A stretch of DNA of 64,000 nucleotides from Tolypothrix bouteillei VB521301 (GCF_000760695.4 NZ_JHEG04000001.1:7911123-7975122), one strand, 5' to 3'. Positions 1 through 9,601 are shown, counted from the first letter of the stretch. The notes: generated by a model not told the origin, from the letters alone. Numbers and translations: made by a program.

Positions 1-152
1 CGGAGGAGAAAAAATTGATCCAGTGCTGCTAATTCTAATAATTGGAGTAATCCAGTTAAGCGGAGTGCGATTGTTAGGGCTGTAACACTGGGAAATGCAA
101 ATAAAATAACCCGCCATTGCCAAATTCGCGGTTTCAGCTTTGTCCACATCAT
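1..152 (-). CDS. CHASE2-domain protein, N-terminal fragment (cut by window edge)
   Basis: Only the first 50 or so codons are inside the window; the gene continues beyond position 1. Translation of the complement from the ATG at 152 (a second ATG follows at 149) begins MMWTKLKPRIWQWRV, then a hydrophobic stretch and LRLTGLLQLLELAALDQFF. This start, with one membrane helix followed by an ALDQFFLLR-type sequence, matches what I recall of the N-terminus of cyanobacterial CHASE2 proteins, which place an extracytoplasmic sensor domain before transmembrane helices and a kinase, cyclase or other output. The output domain cannot be seen. The same-strand DUF928 gene upstream supports the call, since CHASE2 and DUF928 genes commonly sit together in cyanobacteria. 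The ORF is directly seen; the family is recalled from a short stretch. Confidence 0.6.
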   Translation of the reverse strand, partial: MMWTKLKPRIWQWRVILFAFPSVTALTIALRLTGLLQLLELAALDQFFLL

Positions 153-317
153 TATTTTTTATCAAAAATTAGGAAACCGCAGATGCACGCAGATAAACCA
201 ATTAAATGGAGTCATAAATAATACGATTTCCTGGAAAAAGTTAGACCATTTCTCCAAAATCAGACGACAGATTGAAAAAAGATTTGCAGTTGCAATAGGG
301 GTGCTACTGTATCTCAA

Positions 318-1088
318 CTATTTCGGTGATGCATTTTCTGCCGTACAGCAATCGATCAATGGTTCTGAGGCGATCGCATTTAAACCAACTGATTTTAAAA
401 ATTGTCTCCAATTCATCTTTACTTTTAAGTTTTGTGGCTCAGTACGGCGCAGCTGCACGAGAGTTGTTAATCCTTCATGCCAAATCCCTGCTTCTGCATA
501 AATAGCAGGTAACTTCCACAAATCTGCCTTGGCTAAGGCTTCCGACAGGGGTAATTCTGCTTGAGTGCGTTCTACCCAGCCATCGACAAGAGGATTCTCG
601 CTAGCGTCTTCAGCATTGCAAACAATGGTGAAATACCAGTGATAAGTTTTACCCACGGCAAGTGCGGGAGCACTATCGGGAATTTTAAAGCTAATGATTC
701 CGGGTTTATTGGGAAGAGTCAGGGATGTTTCATATAATACTTCTCGATCTTTATCAGCTAGAAGTACAAACTTGGCTGTTTGGGCCGAAGATGAAGGTAC
801 ATACCAAAAAAATGTTGGACGTTCAGCTAATGTCAGCCCCAATTTCTCTGAAGGCGTTAAGGGGGTTAGTTGTTTGTTTCCTTTTAGACAAGAGACACTG
901 CGAGTCCCTCCACCAGCACTTGCAGGAGGTTTTCCCCGCTTTGGTGGCTTAAAAACTTGACTGATTTGCCATGTTTTAGGTGTGTGGTAACTCTGGTTCT
1001 GCGGTGTGAGAGCAGAGACCCGAAGGAAATTCCAACAAACAGGTAAGGAAAGGGCTGCAAGATACAAAGATGCTTGAATCCATTTCAT
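318..1088 (-). CDS. DUF928 domain-containing protein
   Basis: 256-residue predicted secreted protein. An N-terminal hydrophobic segment (about residues 5-25) looks like a signal peptide. The body carries features of DUF928: a PLTPSEKLGLTLAERPTFFWYVP region near residues 77-100, then a beta-rich domain with FVLLADKDREVLYE and YHWYFTIVCN, and a C-terminal helical part. No enzymatic residues are known for the family and the function is unknown. It lies just upstream of the CHASE2 gene on the same strand (166 bp gap) and divergent from the TPR-CHAT gene, a grouping typical of cyanobacteria. A low-complexity PPASAGGGTRSVSC segment (about residues 54-67) looks like repeat-derived DNA read in frame, so it may be a strain-specific insertion. 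Family assignment is from pattern recognition. Confidence 0.75.
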   Translation of the reverse strand: MKWIQASLYLAALSLPVCWNFLRVSALTPQNQSYHTPKTWQISQVFKPPKRGKPPASAGGGTRSVSCLKGNKQLTPLTPSEKLGLTLAERPTFFWYVPSSSAQTAKFVLLADKDREVLYETSLTLPNKPGIISFKIPDSAPALAVGKTYHWYFTIVCNAEDASENPLVDGWVERTQAELPLSEALAKADLWKLPAIYAEAGIWHEGLTTLVQLRRTEPQNLKVKMNWRQFLKSVGLNAIASEPLIDCCTAENASPK

Positions 1089-1215
1089 GTCGATATAAAT
1101 GCATGAGTTTTAGAGATTGACTCTATTATTGTTCCCAAAACTTGGGTCGAATATCGATCGTTCGAGGGCTTTTGGGAATGCTATAGCTAGTAAGCTAGAG
1201 AATAAAGGTGCTGTT

Positions 1216-4074
1216 ATGGCAAAATGGAGGGTATGTGATTTAATCCGATGGCATTCGCTTGTATTGCTAGCAGGTCGCACTAGTATTTTTTTTGCCAGCA
1301 TTTTGTTGTTTGTTGAATCAAGTTCTGTCACTGCCAAAGAATCTTGGGTAGTGAATGTTACACAACGATCGCAGACAAGTTTGCCAAATTCAACTCCTGC
1401 TGATGCTGAAAAATTGTTTCAAGAGGGAAAACAACTCTACGAGCAAGGAACAGCAGAATCTTTGCTACAAGCGATCGCCAAATTTGAAGCTGTACTTCCA
1501 CTGTATCGTAAATTGGGCGATCGCTCATCAGAAGCCTTCACCCTCGGTCATCTTGGTAAAATCTACTCAGATTTAGGACAGCAGAAAAAAGCACTGGATT
1601 ATTTAAATCAAACCCTATCACTGAGGCGACAGATAGGAGATAAAAAAGGACAAACGATTACTCTGAGTAACATTGGCAAAGTCTACTTAGATTCAGGAGA
1701 ACTCCAAAAAGCGTTGGACTATTTTCACCAAGCCCTGTTGCTCAAGCAACAGATGGGAGATAAAGCAGGAGAAGCTATCAGTCTTAACAACATTGGCAAT
1801 GTCTACTTAGATTTAGGCGATCCGCAAAAGGCATTGAATTATTTTCAACAATCTCTTTCCTTGAGGAAACAGGTGGGAGATAAACGAGGGGAAGCTCGTA
1901 CTCTTAATAATATTGGTTATGTCTACTTGGATTTTGGAGCACAGCAAAAAGCACTAGAATATTTCCGTCAATCTTTACCGTTGTATCAAAAAACAGGAGA
2001 TAAGTCAGCAGAAGCACATACTCTCAATAATATCGGTACAGTCTACTTACACTTGAGAGAAACGCAAAAAGCGCTCGATTATTTTCAGCAATCCCTTGTT
2101 CTCAAACGACATACAGGAGACAAACTGGGGGAAGCTGGGAGCCTAAACAATATTGGTACAGTTTACTTAAATTTAGGAGAAAAACAAAAAGCGCTGGATT
2201 ATTTCCAACAATCTTTACCTTTATTTCAATCTGTAGAAAATAAATTAGGGTTAGCAGCCAATCTTAATAATATTGGCAGAGTTCACTTAAGTTTGGGAGA
2301 ACAGCAAAAAGCACTGGATTATTTCCACCAAGCTTTACCTGTATATCAACAGCTAGGAAACAGGGGAGGGGAAGCGCAGAGCTTGTATAACATTGCCTCC
2401 GTTCAACGGAATCAAGGCAATCTTAATGCAGCTCTCACTCAAATCAAAACAGTCATCGACATTGTAGAAGATTTACGCACCAAAATAAACTCCCAAGAAC
2501 TGCGGGCTTCCTATTTTGCTACAGTACAAGATTATTATCAGTTTTATATTGATTTGCTCATGCAGTTGCACAAACAGCAACCATCTCAAGGATACGATGC
2601 TCTAGCACTGCAAACCAGCGAACGCGCCCGCGCCCGCAGTCTTTTGGAGTTGCTGACAGAAGCGAATGCAGATATTCGCCAAGGAGTGGACCCGAAGTTA
2701 CTCTCTCAAGAACGTAACTTACGACAACAACTGGATGTTTTAGAAAAACGTCGGATACAGCTATTAGGTGGCGATCGCACTGAAGCACAGACACAAGCTT
2801 TAGAAAAAGAAAATGAAGCAGTTTTACAACAGTACGAGCAAGTCCAAGCACAGATCCGCGCTACGAGTCCCCGTTATGCAGCACTCACTCAACCTCAACC
2901 TCTTTCAGTTCCGCAAATTCAGCAACAAATTCTTGACGATCGCACACTGCTTTTAGAATATTCTTTGGGGGAAAAGCGCAGTTATCTTTGGGCAGTCACT
3001 AACAAAAAGATAACCAGTTACGAACTGCCCAAGCGTGCGGATATTGAAGCCGCTGTCCAAAAGTTTCGTCAATCCGTAACGACTCCATATCTCAAGCACA
3101 GTCCATCTATAGATACTCTATCTCAGCTAATAGTAGCACCAGTAGCTCAGCAACTGGGACAGAAACGCTTAGTCGTTGTTAGTGATGGAGCTTTGCAGTA
3201 CGTGCCATTTGCCGCCCTGACTCTACCCAACTCACAAAATAATGGTAAATACGAACCGTTACTGCTCAACCACGAAATTATTACTCTACCCTCAGCGTCT
3301 ACACTAGCGATACTCCGACGCGAACATAAAGAACGCAAACCTGCAACGAAAACATTAGCTGTGTTAGCAGATCCTATCTTTAGTGTTGATGATGAGCGTC
3401 TCCAAGGTAAAAGACAGGCGTCTCGCCCATCAAATTCAGAAAACAGTTTAGATAGTCTCAATTTAACCAGATCTGCCAGAGATTCAGACATTAGCTTTCA
3501 GCGCTTGCAGTTTACACGTCAAGAAGCAGAGCAAATTCTTGCTCTTGTTCCAACTAACGAAGGTAAGCCAGCTTTTGACTTTAGTGCAAGTCGTACCACG
3601 GCTACAAGTAGCGATTTGAGTCAATATCGCCTGATTCATTTTGCGACTCATGGCATCCTCAACAGCAAGCATCCAGAACTATCAGGAGTCGTGTTGTCGC
3701 TCTTTAATGACAAAGGAGTGCCGCAAAATGGGTTTTTGCGCTTGCACGATGTTTTTAACCTTAAGCTGCAAGCAGAACTGGTGGTACTTAGCGCCTGTAA
3801 AACTGGCTTGGGAGAGGAAGTTAAGGGAGAAGGATTGGTAGGGTTAACAAGGGGGTTTATGTATGCGGGTAGCCCGCGAGTTGTGGTGAGTCTTTGGAGT
3901 GTGGATGACCAAGCAACAGCAGAACTCATGAAGGCATTTTACAAGAAGATGCTAAAAGAAAAATTAACGCCTGCAGCAGCTTTGCGAGCAGCACAGGTAG
4001 AAATATGGCAGACTCAAAAATATGCTGCACCTTACTACTGGGCTGCTTTCACTTTACAAGGTGAATGGAATTAA
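1216..4074 (+). CDS. TPR-repeat CHAT-domain (caspase-like) protein
   Basis: 952 residues from the ATG at 1216; an upstream in-frame ATG at 1117 exists, but the 1216 start places a signal-peptide-like hydrophobic segment directly after a short basic N-terminus. Residues of about 55-420 hold roughly nine kinesin-light-chain type TPRs with a 40-residue period (NIGxVYLxLGxxQKALDYFxQSL). A coiled-coil-like linker follows, then a C-terminal CHAT domain (about 600-950). The two CHAT protease catalytic residues are present: His812 in HFATHG and Cys861 in LSACKTG, followed by the typical [15 protein letters not shown] and [10 protein letters not shown] motifs. CHAT proteases are caspase relatives activated through partner recognition, here presumably by the TPR array. 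The export signal suggests a periplasmic or surface site. Divergent from DUF928. The substrate is unknown. Confidence 0.88.
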   Translation: MAKWRVCDLIRWHSLVLLAGRTSIFFASILLFVESSSVTAKESWVVNVTQRSQTSLPNSTPADAEKLFQEGKQLYEQGTAESLLQAIAKFEAVLPLYRKLGDRSSEAFTLGHLGKIYSDLGQQKKALDYLNQTLSLRRQIGDKKGQTITLSNIGKVYLDSGELQKALDYFHQALLLKQQMGDKAGEAISLNNIGNVYLDLGDPQKALNYFQQSLSLRKQVGDKRGEARTLNNIGYVYLDFGAQQKALEYFRQSLPLYQKTGDKSAEAHTLNNIGTVYLHLRETQKALDYFQQSLVLKRHTGDKLGEAGSLNNIGTVYLNLGEKQKALDYFQQSLPLFQSVENKLGLAANLNNIGRVHLSLGEQQKALDYFHQALPVYQQLGNRGGEAQSLYNIASVQRNQGNLNAALTQIKTVIDIVEDLRTKINSQELRASYFATVQDYYQFYIDLLMQLHKQQPSQGYDALALQTSERARARSLLELLTEANADIRQGVDPKLLSQERNLRQQLDVLEKRRIQLLGGDRTEAQTQALEKENEAVLQQYEQVQAQIRATSPRYAALTQPQPLSVPQIQQQILDDRTLLLEYSLGEKRSYLWAVTNKKITSYELPKRADIEAAVQKFRQSVTTPYLKHSPSIDTLSQLIVAPVAQQLGQKRLVVVSDGALQYVPFAALTLPNSQNNGKYEPLLLNHEIITLPSASTLAILRREHKERKPATKTLAVLADPIFSVDDERLQGKRQASRPSNSENSLDSLNLTRSARDSDISFQRLQFTRQEAEQILALVPTNEGKPAFDFSASRTTATSSDLSQYRLIHFATHGILNSKHPELSGVVLSLFNDKGVPQNGFLRLHDVFNLKLQAELVVLSACKTGLGEEVKGEGLVGLTRGFMYAGSPRVVVSLWSVDDQATAELMKAFYKKMLKEKLTPAAALRAAQVEIWQTQKYAAPYYWAAFTLQGEWN

Positions 4075-4253
4075 TATTAGGGGGATGTAGGGACAAGAAA
4101 GAGGTGTTTGTAACTCTTACACGGACTGCTACATCTTGCATGAATATTATCTCAAATGTACCAAGAGATTGATTGTTTCTGCATCGTCAAGCATGATAGT
4201 TGATATTTACATCACTTGATTGACATTGAGTTATTTCAATTTGGAGCAGCACA

Positions 4254-6242
4254 ATGATTGACACAGCGTTGAATCAATGGCATGAACTGATTGGGGGTGC
4301 GTTTGCATTCAAATTCAATGCCTTTCAACGGATCGCAACGCTTCCCGACGGGCTCTGGTTAGCGTTGCTTGTCGTGCTGCTCTCAGGTCTATCGCTTGCG
4401 GTTGGACAATTCATTGTTCTGTTTATTAGCCGCGTTAAGTTATGGAGATTTGCGTTTAGCTTGTTGCTGAATGCAGTTCTGTTTACGGTTGGCTTTCTCT
4501 TTTTAACGCTGAGTACCTGGGTCATTTGTCTGCTACCTGGATCGACACGCGTACCGTTGCTGACCTTAATCGAAGTGTTTGGATTGGGATATGTTCCCCA
4601 GCTGTTTGGCTTTTTAGGAGCTTTGCCTTACTTGGGTTATCCGATCGCCAACCTGCTTTCCGTCTGGAACTTGTTAGCAATGGTCGTAGGGTTTGCTGCG
4701 GTGGCTCGGGTTGAAGTTGGATCTGCTTTGGTTTATGTGGCGCTCGGTTGGTTGGTAAAGCAGCTTTTAGAAGGTACCATCGGACAGCCCATTGCGCGTC
4801 TCGGTCGCAGTCTTGCCGATCGCGTTGCGGGAGTCGATTTGATCGATACGCGTGAAGAGCTTATAGAGCGGGTGTTGGAGGGGGGCAGACCGGCGGAGCC
4901 GATTATTACCGCATCTCAAACTCGATTCCCCGAAATTCAGGAATTTATTCAAGCTTCCGGTCGTTCTGCTTCAGAGAGAGCCCGTAGCGTCACTCAAAAC
5001 CTGACAGATCGACCGAGCGTCTCAACTCCCCTGAACATCACTCAACGCACCAATACATCCGATCCACTCGTGCAACTCGACCGCAAAACGCAGGGCATTC
5101 CGCAGCCTGTAAAACTAGTACTGAGCTTGCTGGTGATGGCGATCGCCTTTATGATTATCCTAGTGCTGTTGCGTCCGATTCGCAACGGTTTATTCGGCTC
5201 TTACCCCAATCTACAGGGTTTGTGGCAGCTGATTTTCGATTTGGTTTGGATTGGTGTAGTTGCGCTCGTCTTTGCCGGAATTCTCGCACCACTGGAATCC
5301 CTGGGGTGGTGGGCTGGCTGGTATGATGACGAGATCGATACGTCTCCTACATCAGCAGGGATCGAGCGATCGACACACCATCCATCTGTCGATCGCTATG
5401 TCGTTTATCTTGATGGGGTTGGTCAGTCGGGAGCAGAATATACACCGGATATTGAAGATTTTTTGAAGGCGCTCGAACCCTCCTTACCTTCAGGTGTGGA
5501 ATTAGTGCAGGGATTAATGATGTATTCGGTGCTGAACAAGCCCCTCAATGAAGACCGCCCGCTAGCATTTTTATGGCGTCTGGCAGATAAAATGCGGTGG
5601 ACAAATCCGGCGGCTTTGTTAGGACTGCTGGTGAACTTGCGAAACGTAATTATTGTGGCGGTGTCTTCCGACAAACGCTATGGACCTATCTACAATCAAG
5701 GCATCGCTCAAGTCATTTTTGATGGTTTAATCAAGCGCGGTTACCAACCTAGAAGCGGCGTACCTATTACTCTACTTGGCTACAGCGGTGGCGGAGAAAT
5801 GTCTGTTGCTGCTGCTCCCTACTTAAAGCGATCGACCGGAGCTCCGATTGATGTTATCTCCCTAGGTGGCGTGATGAGCGCTAACAACAATTTTTTGGTG
5901 TTGGAACATCTTTATCACATTGTTGGCGACAAAGACACCGTTGAGCGATTGGGTCCCATCGTATTTCCGGGTCGCTGGAAAATCTTCCCTCTATCTTACT
6001 GGAATCGAGGCAAGCGCGAAGGTAAAATTACCATCATTTCTGCTGGACCCGTCGGACATCAGGTTCCGGGGGGATATATGGACCCAAAAGCTACATTGGA
6101 AGATGGGCGGACTCACCTGCAACAGACAATCGAGATCCTTCTCCAAATTTTACGGGGCGAAGCACTTAAGGCGGATCGGTCGATTCCAGGAAAAACCAGC
6201 AACTACGCCCTGTCTCAAGCCGCAGACTTCAACCCTCGGTAG
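4254..6242 (+). CDS. multi-pass membrane protein with C-terminal alpha/beta-hydrolase-like domain
   Basis: 662 residues. The N-terminal part (about 30-175) contains several hydrophobic helices resembling a YIP1-like bundle; a soluble linker (about 180-280, rich in Ser/Thr/Arg) follows, then two more membrane helices (about 283-306 and 320-348). The remainder is a soluble domain beginning RYVVYLDGVGQSGAEYTPD and containing the nucleophile-elbow motif GYSGGG with Ser511, so a serine hydrolase fold is likely. A late His in GPVGHQVPGGYMD fits the catalytic His position. A substrate cannot be proposed. A GGAG upstream supports the ATG. The gene stands alone between CHAT and Uma2 genes. The hydrolase fold is inferred from the elbow motif, not from a recognised named family. 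Confidence 0.6.
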   Translation: MIDTALNQWHELIGGAFAFKFNAFQRIATLPDGLWLALLVVLLSGLSLAVGQFIVLFISRVKLWRFAFSLLLNAVLFTVGFLFLTLSTWVICLLPGSTRVPLLTLIEVFGLGYVPQLFGFLGALPYLGYPIANLLSVWNLLAMVVGFAAVARVEVGSALVYVALGWLVKQLLEGTIGQPIARLGRSLADRVAGVDLIDTREELIERVLEGGRPAEPIITASQTRFPEIQEFIQASGRSASERARSVTQNLTDRPSVSTPLNITQRTNTSDPLVQLDRKTQGIPQPVKLVLSLLVMAIAFMIILVLLRPIRNGLFGSYPNLQGLWQLIFDLVWIGVVALVFAGILAPLESLGWWAGWYDDEIDTSPTSAGIERSTHHPSVDRYVVYLDGVGQSGAEYTPDIEDFLKALEPSLPSGVELVQGLMMYSVLNKPLNEDRPLAFLWRLADKMRWTNPAALLGLLVNLRNVIIVAVSSDKRYGPIYNQGIAQVIFDGLIKRGYQPRSGVPITLLGYSGGGEMSVAAAPYLKRSTGAPIDVISLGGVMSANNNFLVLEHLYHIVGDKDTVERLGPIVFPGRWKIFPLSYWNRGKREGKITIISAGPVGHQVPGGYMDPKATLEDGRTHLQQTIEILLQILRGEALKADRSIPGKTSNYALSQAADFNPR

Positions 6243-6563
6243 AGGAAGTTTGCAGCTTGTCTTAGAGGATATTTGAAAAGTCCTGTCATCAGTAGCAAAA
6301 CATTCAAAATCCCCCTAAATCCCCCGATAAATTGGGGGACTTTAAGAGTATTTTCCCCCCTTTTTAAGGGGGGCTAGGGGGGATCGCTAAGTGCCTAAAA
6401 TCATAGCTATATACTTAGATATTGATTTTGCAGCAAGTAAAGGCCAAGTAACTCCAAATGGCTAAAACGCTCATTATGATGTAATTATATCTGTGTGCAA
6501 TCAACCGGATTTGATATCAGAAGCGCTCGCCAAAAAACTTCAAGAGCAAGAGAAGGAGGACAA
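6243..6563. repeat. intergenic region with a C/G-run palindromic repeat (about 6310-6386)
   Basis: The spacer after the hydrolase gene holds a short dispersed-type element of about 75 bp. It begins ATCCCCCTAAATCCCCC and ends GGGGGCTAGGGGGGAT, with an inner ATTGGGGGAC and a TTTTTAAGGGGGG arm, so it can fold into a G/C-rich hairpin. Elements of this kind are scattered through many cyanobacterial genomes; that statement is from general knowledge. A strong SD (AGGAGG at about 6555-6560) for the next gene sits at the right end. I see no gene in the spacer. Confidence 0.6.
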
Positions 6564-7187
6564 ATGACCCAAGCCTTAACCAAACGAGTAACTTTCGACG
6601 AATTTATTGCTTGGTACCCAGAAAACCCGCAACGACGCTATGAACTACACGATGGAGTAATTGTTGAAATGCCACCACCAACAGGAGACCACGAACAAGT
6701 TGTTGGGTTTTTAGTCGGAGAGATAGTCACAGAATACAAACGTTTGAAACTGCCTTATTTCATTCCCAAAACAGCATTTGTTAAACCGACCCAAAGCGAA
6801 TCGGCTTACTCGCCGGATGTGCTGCTACTAAACAACCCTAACTTAATCAATGAACCTCTGTGGAAAAAGGAGTCAACTGTATCTGATGCAGCATCAGTTC
6901 CTTTAGTCATTGAGGTAGTCAGCACAAACTGGCGTGATGATTATCACAAAAAGCTCGCTGACTATGAGGAAATGGGTATTCCTGAGTACTGGATTGCAGA
7001 TTACGCCGCGTTAGGTGGACGTAAGTTTATCGGTAATCCCAAGCAGCCAACTTTCTCTGTGTACTACCTAGTCGAAGATGAGTATCAGGTCAGCCAGTTC
7101 AGAGGAAGCGAACGCATTATCTCACCGACTTTTCCTGAATTAAATTTGACTGCTGACCAGATTTTTCGGGTAGCCAGCCGCAATTAA
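6564..7187 (+). CDS. Uma2 family PD-(D/E)XK nuclease-fold protein
   Basis: 207 residues from the ATG at 6564, chosen because GGAGGA lies 4 bases upstream and the family starts just before a MTQALTKRVTFDEFIAWYPE-like segment; an upstream in-frame start at 6495 is not needed. The Uma2 (DUF820) core is complete: RYELHDGVIVEM, a HEQVVGFLVGEIV helix, the acidic residue in YSPDVLLL, then VIEVVS and a following Lys in HKKLADYEEMGIPEYWIAD, matching a restriction-endonuclease-like fold. These proteins are greatly expanded in cyanobacteria and are mostly uncharacterised; mobile-element links have been proposed for some. No neighbour indicates a specific role. A second, only distantly similar Uma2 gene lies at 25861. 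Confidence 0.85.
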   Translation: MTQALTKRVTFDEFIAWYPENPQRRYELHDGVIVEMPPPTGDHEQVVGFLVGEIVTEYKRLKLPYFIPKTAFVKPTQSESAYSPDVLLLNNPNLINEPLWKKESTVSDAASVPLVIEVVSTNWRDDYHKKLADYEEMGIPEYWIADYAALGGRKFIGNPKQPTFSVYYLVEDEYQVSQFRGSERIISPTFPELNLTADQIFRVASRN

Positions 7188-7290
7188 CTTTCAAACAAAA
7201 AACCCGGATTGGCACGGTGACCCCATATTTGTCTCAGCAGTGTTATTGAGGTTGACTTGCACGATCGCCTATTGGTAGCCCTCCTACAAC

Positions 7291-7833
7291 TCAAGAACAA
7301 AGTTCTTGCGGTAATTGTTTGACAACACGTTCAAAGGGTGTTAAATCGTCTAACCCATGCGCTACTATCAAAGCTCCTTGAATTGCTATGAGGGCATTTT
7401 GTGCTCGTTCTTTTGCTAAAGATTCTCTAAATCCTGCTTCTATTAAAACATTTGCGATCGCATCAATCCAAGCACGCAAAACTGCTTGCACTTTAGCATG
7501 AAAAACATCTCGTGCTGACCCCATCAATATTATAGCTGTCAAGCAGGGTTGTTCCCCACCGTCATATAATTCCAAAACGCGATCGCACATTCTACACAAC
7601 CGAGTCCGCACATCTCCTTCTGAATGCAGCGCTTTTAAGATGTGTTGCTCAAACCAGCTATTGAGAAAATCCAATACAGCCATCATCATTTCATCTTTAC
7701 CGCCAGGAAAATGATGATAGAGGCTTGCTTTCCCAAGCCCCGTTGCTTGAGATATTTTGGATAGGGTTGCGCCATCGTAGCCATATTGTCGAAATAATTG
7801 CAGCAAACAGGGGATGTAAGTATCTTTTGCCAT
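7291..7833 (-). CDS. TetR/AcrR family transcriptional regulator
   Basis: 180 residues from the ATG at 7833. Upstream in-frame starts at 7866 and 7914 exist, but a TATAAT lies at 7870-7865 on the coding strand, so a transcript starting near 7858 would include only the 7833 start. The N-terminus has a TetR helix-turn-helix: LLQLFRQYGYDGATLSKISQ followed by ATGLGKASLYHHFPGGK. The C-terminal ligand domain (CLTAIILMGSARDVFHAKVQ and ERAQNALIAIQGALIV) resembles the TetR_C group found with redox or xenobiotic genes. It is divergent from a glutathione S-transferase gene, with two operator-like sites between, so autoregulation and control of the GST are likely. The inducer is unknown. Confidence 0.85.
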   Translation of the reverse strand: MAKDTYIPCLLQLFRQYGYDGATLSKISQATGLGKASLYHHFPGGKDEMMMAVLDFLNSWFEQHILKALHSEGDVRTRLCRMCDRVLELYDGGEQPCLTAIILMGSARDVFHAKVQAVLRAWIDAIANVLIEAGFRESLAKERAQNALIAIQGALIVAHGLDDLTPFERVVKQLPQELCS

Positions 7834-7864
7834 GTATTGAGGAATTAAAAATTGACCTCTTGAC

Positions 7865-7909
7865 ATTATACCGAACGATTGGTACATTATCCATACTAAA
7901 CGATTGGTA
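7865..7909. promoter_or_regulatory. tandem operator-like palindromes with TATAAT box for the TetR/GST pair
   Basis: Two 16-bp imperfect palindromes lie 25 bp apart: TACCGAACGATTGGTA at 7869-7884 and TACTAAACGATTGGTA at 7894-7909. Both share AACGATTGGTA and the symmetric core TAC..A.CG.T.GGTA. The left one overlaps a TATAAT (7870-7865, minus strand) placed to serve the tetR gene; the right one ends 13 bp before the GST start codon. The placement suits a TetR dimer repressing both divergent genes. Sites are seen directly; function is inferred. Confidence 0.65.
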
Positions 7910-7922
7910 TACAAAAAAATTC

Positions 7923-8522
7923 ATGATTAAACTTTACGGTTACGAATTATCCGGTAACAGCTACAAACCCAGGCTTTTGCTATCGCTTTTAAATATTGAG
8001 TATGAATGGATTAAAGTTGATTTGATAAAGGGAGAACACAAGTCTCCTGAATTTCTTACCATCAACCCCTTTGGTCAAGTTCCCGTTCTTGTAGATGGCG
8101 ATACCACGCTTGCAGATGCTCAAGCAATACTAGTCTATTTAGCTCGCCAGTATGGTGGCGAACAATGGTTACCTCTTGATGCTGTAGCACTGAGCCGAGT
8201 TGTGCGTTGGCTATCCACAACAGCAGGTGAAATCCGTCAGGGTCCGGAATTGGCACGTCGGTATCATCTGTTTAATGCCACTTATGTCGATATTGACTGG
8301 ACAACCCAAAAAGCAGAATTTATTCTTACACAGCTTAACCAACATTTAAGCGATCGCCAATGGTTGGAGTGCGATCGCCCCACCATTGCAGATATAGCAG
8401 TTTTTCCCTACATTGCTCTTGCACCTGATGGCAAAATTTCACTGGAACCCTATCAACACGTTCTGAGTTGGATAGAACGAATCAAGCAACTACCAGGTTA
8501 CACTCCTATGGTGGGATTGTAA
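7923..8522 (+). CDS. glutathione S-transferase family protein
   Basis: 199 residues from the ATG at 7923, the first start after the operator pair. The N-terminal thioredoxin-like domain begins MIKLYGYELSGNSYKPRLLL, with the Ser/Tyr-rich loop usually holding the catalytic residue, and contains INPFGQVPVLVDGD (cis-Pro, glutathione-backbone binding) and LADAQAILVYLARQY (the [ES]S-type motif replaced by DAQAI). The C-terminal helical domain has RPTIADIAVFPYIALAPDG, the N-capping box region of GSTs. Length is normal. It probably conjugates or reduces an electrophile using glutathione; the substrate is unknown. Regulation by the divergent TetR gene is likely from the intervening operator sites. Confidence 0.88.
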   Translation: MIKLYGYELSGNSYKPRLLLSLLNIEYEWIKVDLIKGEHKSPEFLTINPFGQVPVLVDGDTTLADAQAILVYLARQYGGEQWLPLDAVALSRVVRWLSTTAGEIRQGPELARRYHLFNATYVDIDWTTQKAEFILTQLNQHLSDRQWLECDRPTIADIAVFPYIALAPDGKISLEPYQHVLSWIERIKQLPGYTPMVGL

Positions 8523-8858
8523 ACTACCGACGCCAACCTGCTGTGCAGCGAATATTCGTAATTCTAAGTTTGCGATCGTCTACAAGGTTTCAATTGTGAG
8601 TTATTTGATTAACACCAACCACTTAAGACTCTTTAACAACTAATCCCATTGGGCATAAAAGTTCTTAAGATAGTTTGACAGAGCCCAAGAAGAATTTGTT
8701 AATCGTGTTTTTGAAAATTCTCGATTTTGCTGTAGGGGGAGCGCACTTATAATAAATCTTACGATGACAAATACCGTAATTGATGGAGAAAATGGTGAAT
8801 GACTGGGAACCCGGTCGGCTAAAGTTTGCATCGTTGAGCTACATCGCACTGTACTTTT
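8523..8858. other. intergenic region, no supported gene
   Basis: About 336 bp between the GST gene and the next membrane protein. A 69-codon minus-strand reading frame at 8640-8849 has no recognisable domain, no SD and no conserved-looking composition, so I do not call it. I see no clear hairpin terminator or repeat here. Confidence 0.4.
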
Positions 8859-9344
8859 ATGTTGAATTTAACTCTCATTTTTAATTACATTGTGCCAAAT
8901 TTGTTTGCCAGTACCATATTTGGTATATTTATCTCCGTTGCGATCGGTCTTGTTGTTGGATTAATCATTGGGGCAATTAAACACCGTATTAATAAAACGA
9001 TGATTCCTGCAATCCTTGGTTCCTTCTTTGGGACAATGCTTATCTGCATGATGCCAACCTATTCCGTACCGGGACTGGTGCAATCCTGGGGAAAAGGTGG
9101 TGGTCTTGGCTCGTTACCAGTGTTATTTATGATGGTTAGTCTCGCCCCTATTGGTGGAATTTTGGGTGCAGTAGTAGGAAGTACGTATAAACAGAAATTT
9201 TTTCAAACACTGACATCTCAAAAACTTCTCATTATGCTGATTGCAACTTACACTCTTATGGCTGTTTGTATCTATGCCAGTTTTTCGCTCAGTTGCGCCA
9301 AACCCACTGTATCCCAATGGTACTGTACGGAAGTCGGGTTTTAG
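8859..9344 (+). CDS. small four-helix membrane protein of unknown function
   Basis: 161 residues, nearly all hydrophobic. Four membrane helices are visible: about residues 8-42 (two short helices around FGIFISVAIGLVVGLIIGAI), 50-66, 85-110 and 123-146. Helix 1 has small-residue spacing (G..VG.IIGA) that favours tight packing. The C-terminus has two Cys (about residues 145 and 155) that would lie on one side of the membrane. I do not recognise the family. No SD is evident before the ATG at 8859. Upstream is the GST gene and downstream a membrane glycosyltransferase, but the 257-bp gap to the latter does not argue for an operon. Confidence 0.55.
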   Translation: MLNLTLIFNYIVPNLFASTIFGIFISVAIGLVVGLIIGAIKHRINKTMIPAILGSFFGTMLICMMPTYSVPGLVQSWGKGGGLGSLPVLFMMVSLAPIGGILGAVVGSTYKQKFFQTLTSQKLLIMLIATYTLMAVCIYASFSLSCAKPTVSQWYCTEVGF

Positions 9345-9601
9345 TAATCCTTATACTGGAAGCATTTTATATTATTTTCTCTTGAAAGTAATTAAAGAGG
9401 GCTCTTGGTCTTTCTTAATTAGCGATCTGCCGCTATGCTACAGCAAAGCGATGGCCTAAAAATTTTCCTATTTTCAAATACACTTTTTGACACCTTTATC
9501 AGTTTGGAAGTTCTAAAGCATAAAACTTCAGGGCTTTAGCAATCAAGTTGGGCGAGTCAAGCTCGTGATATGATTTTGTTACGTGTCGGAGTTTATGTGA
9601 A

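Noticed and set aside
7291..8522. Idea that the TetR and GST genes form a toxin-antitoxin or defence pair
   Set aside because: Both families are complete, with ordinary divergent regulator-enzyme layout and operators; nothing points to defence.
8640..8849. 69-codon minus-strand reading frame between the GST gene and the small membrane protein
   Set aside because: No Shine-Dalgarno, no recognisable domain, and located in a spacer; most likely a random open frame.
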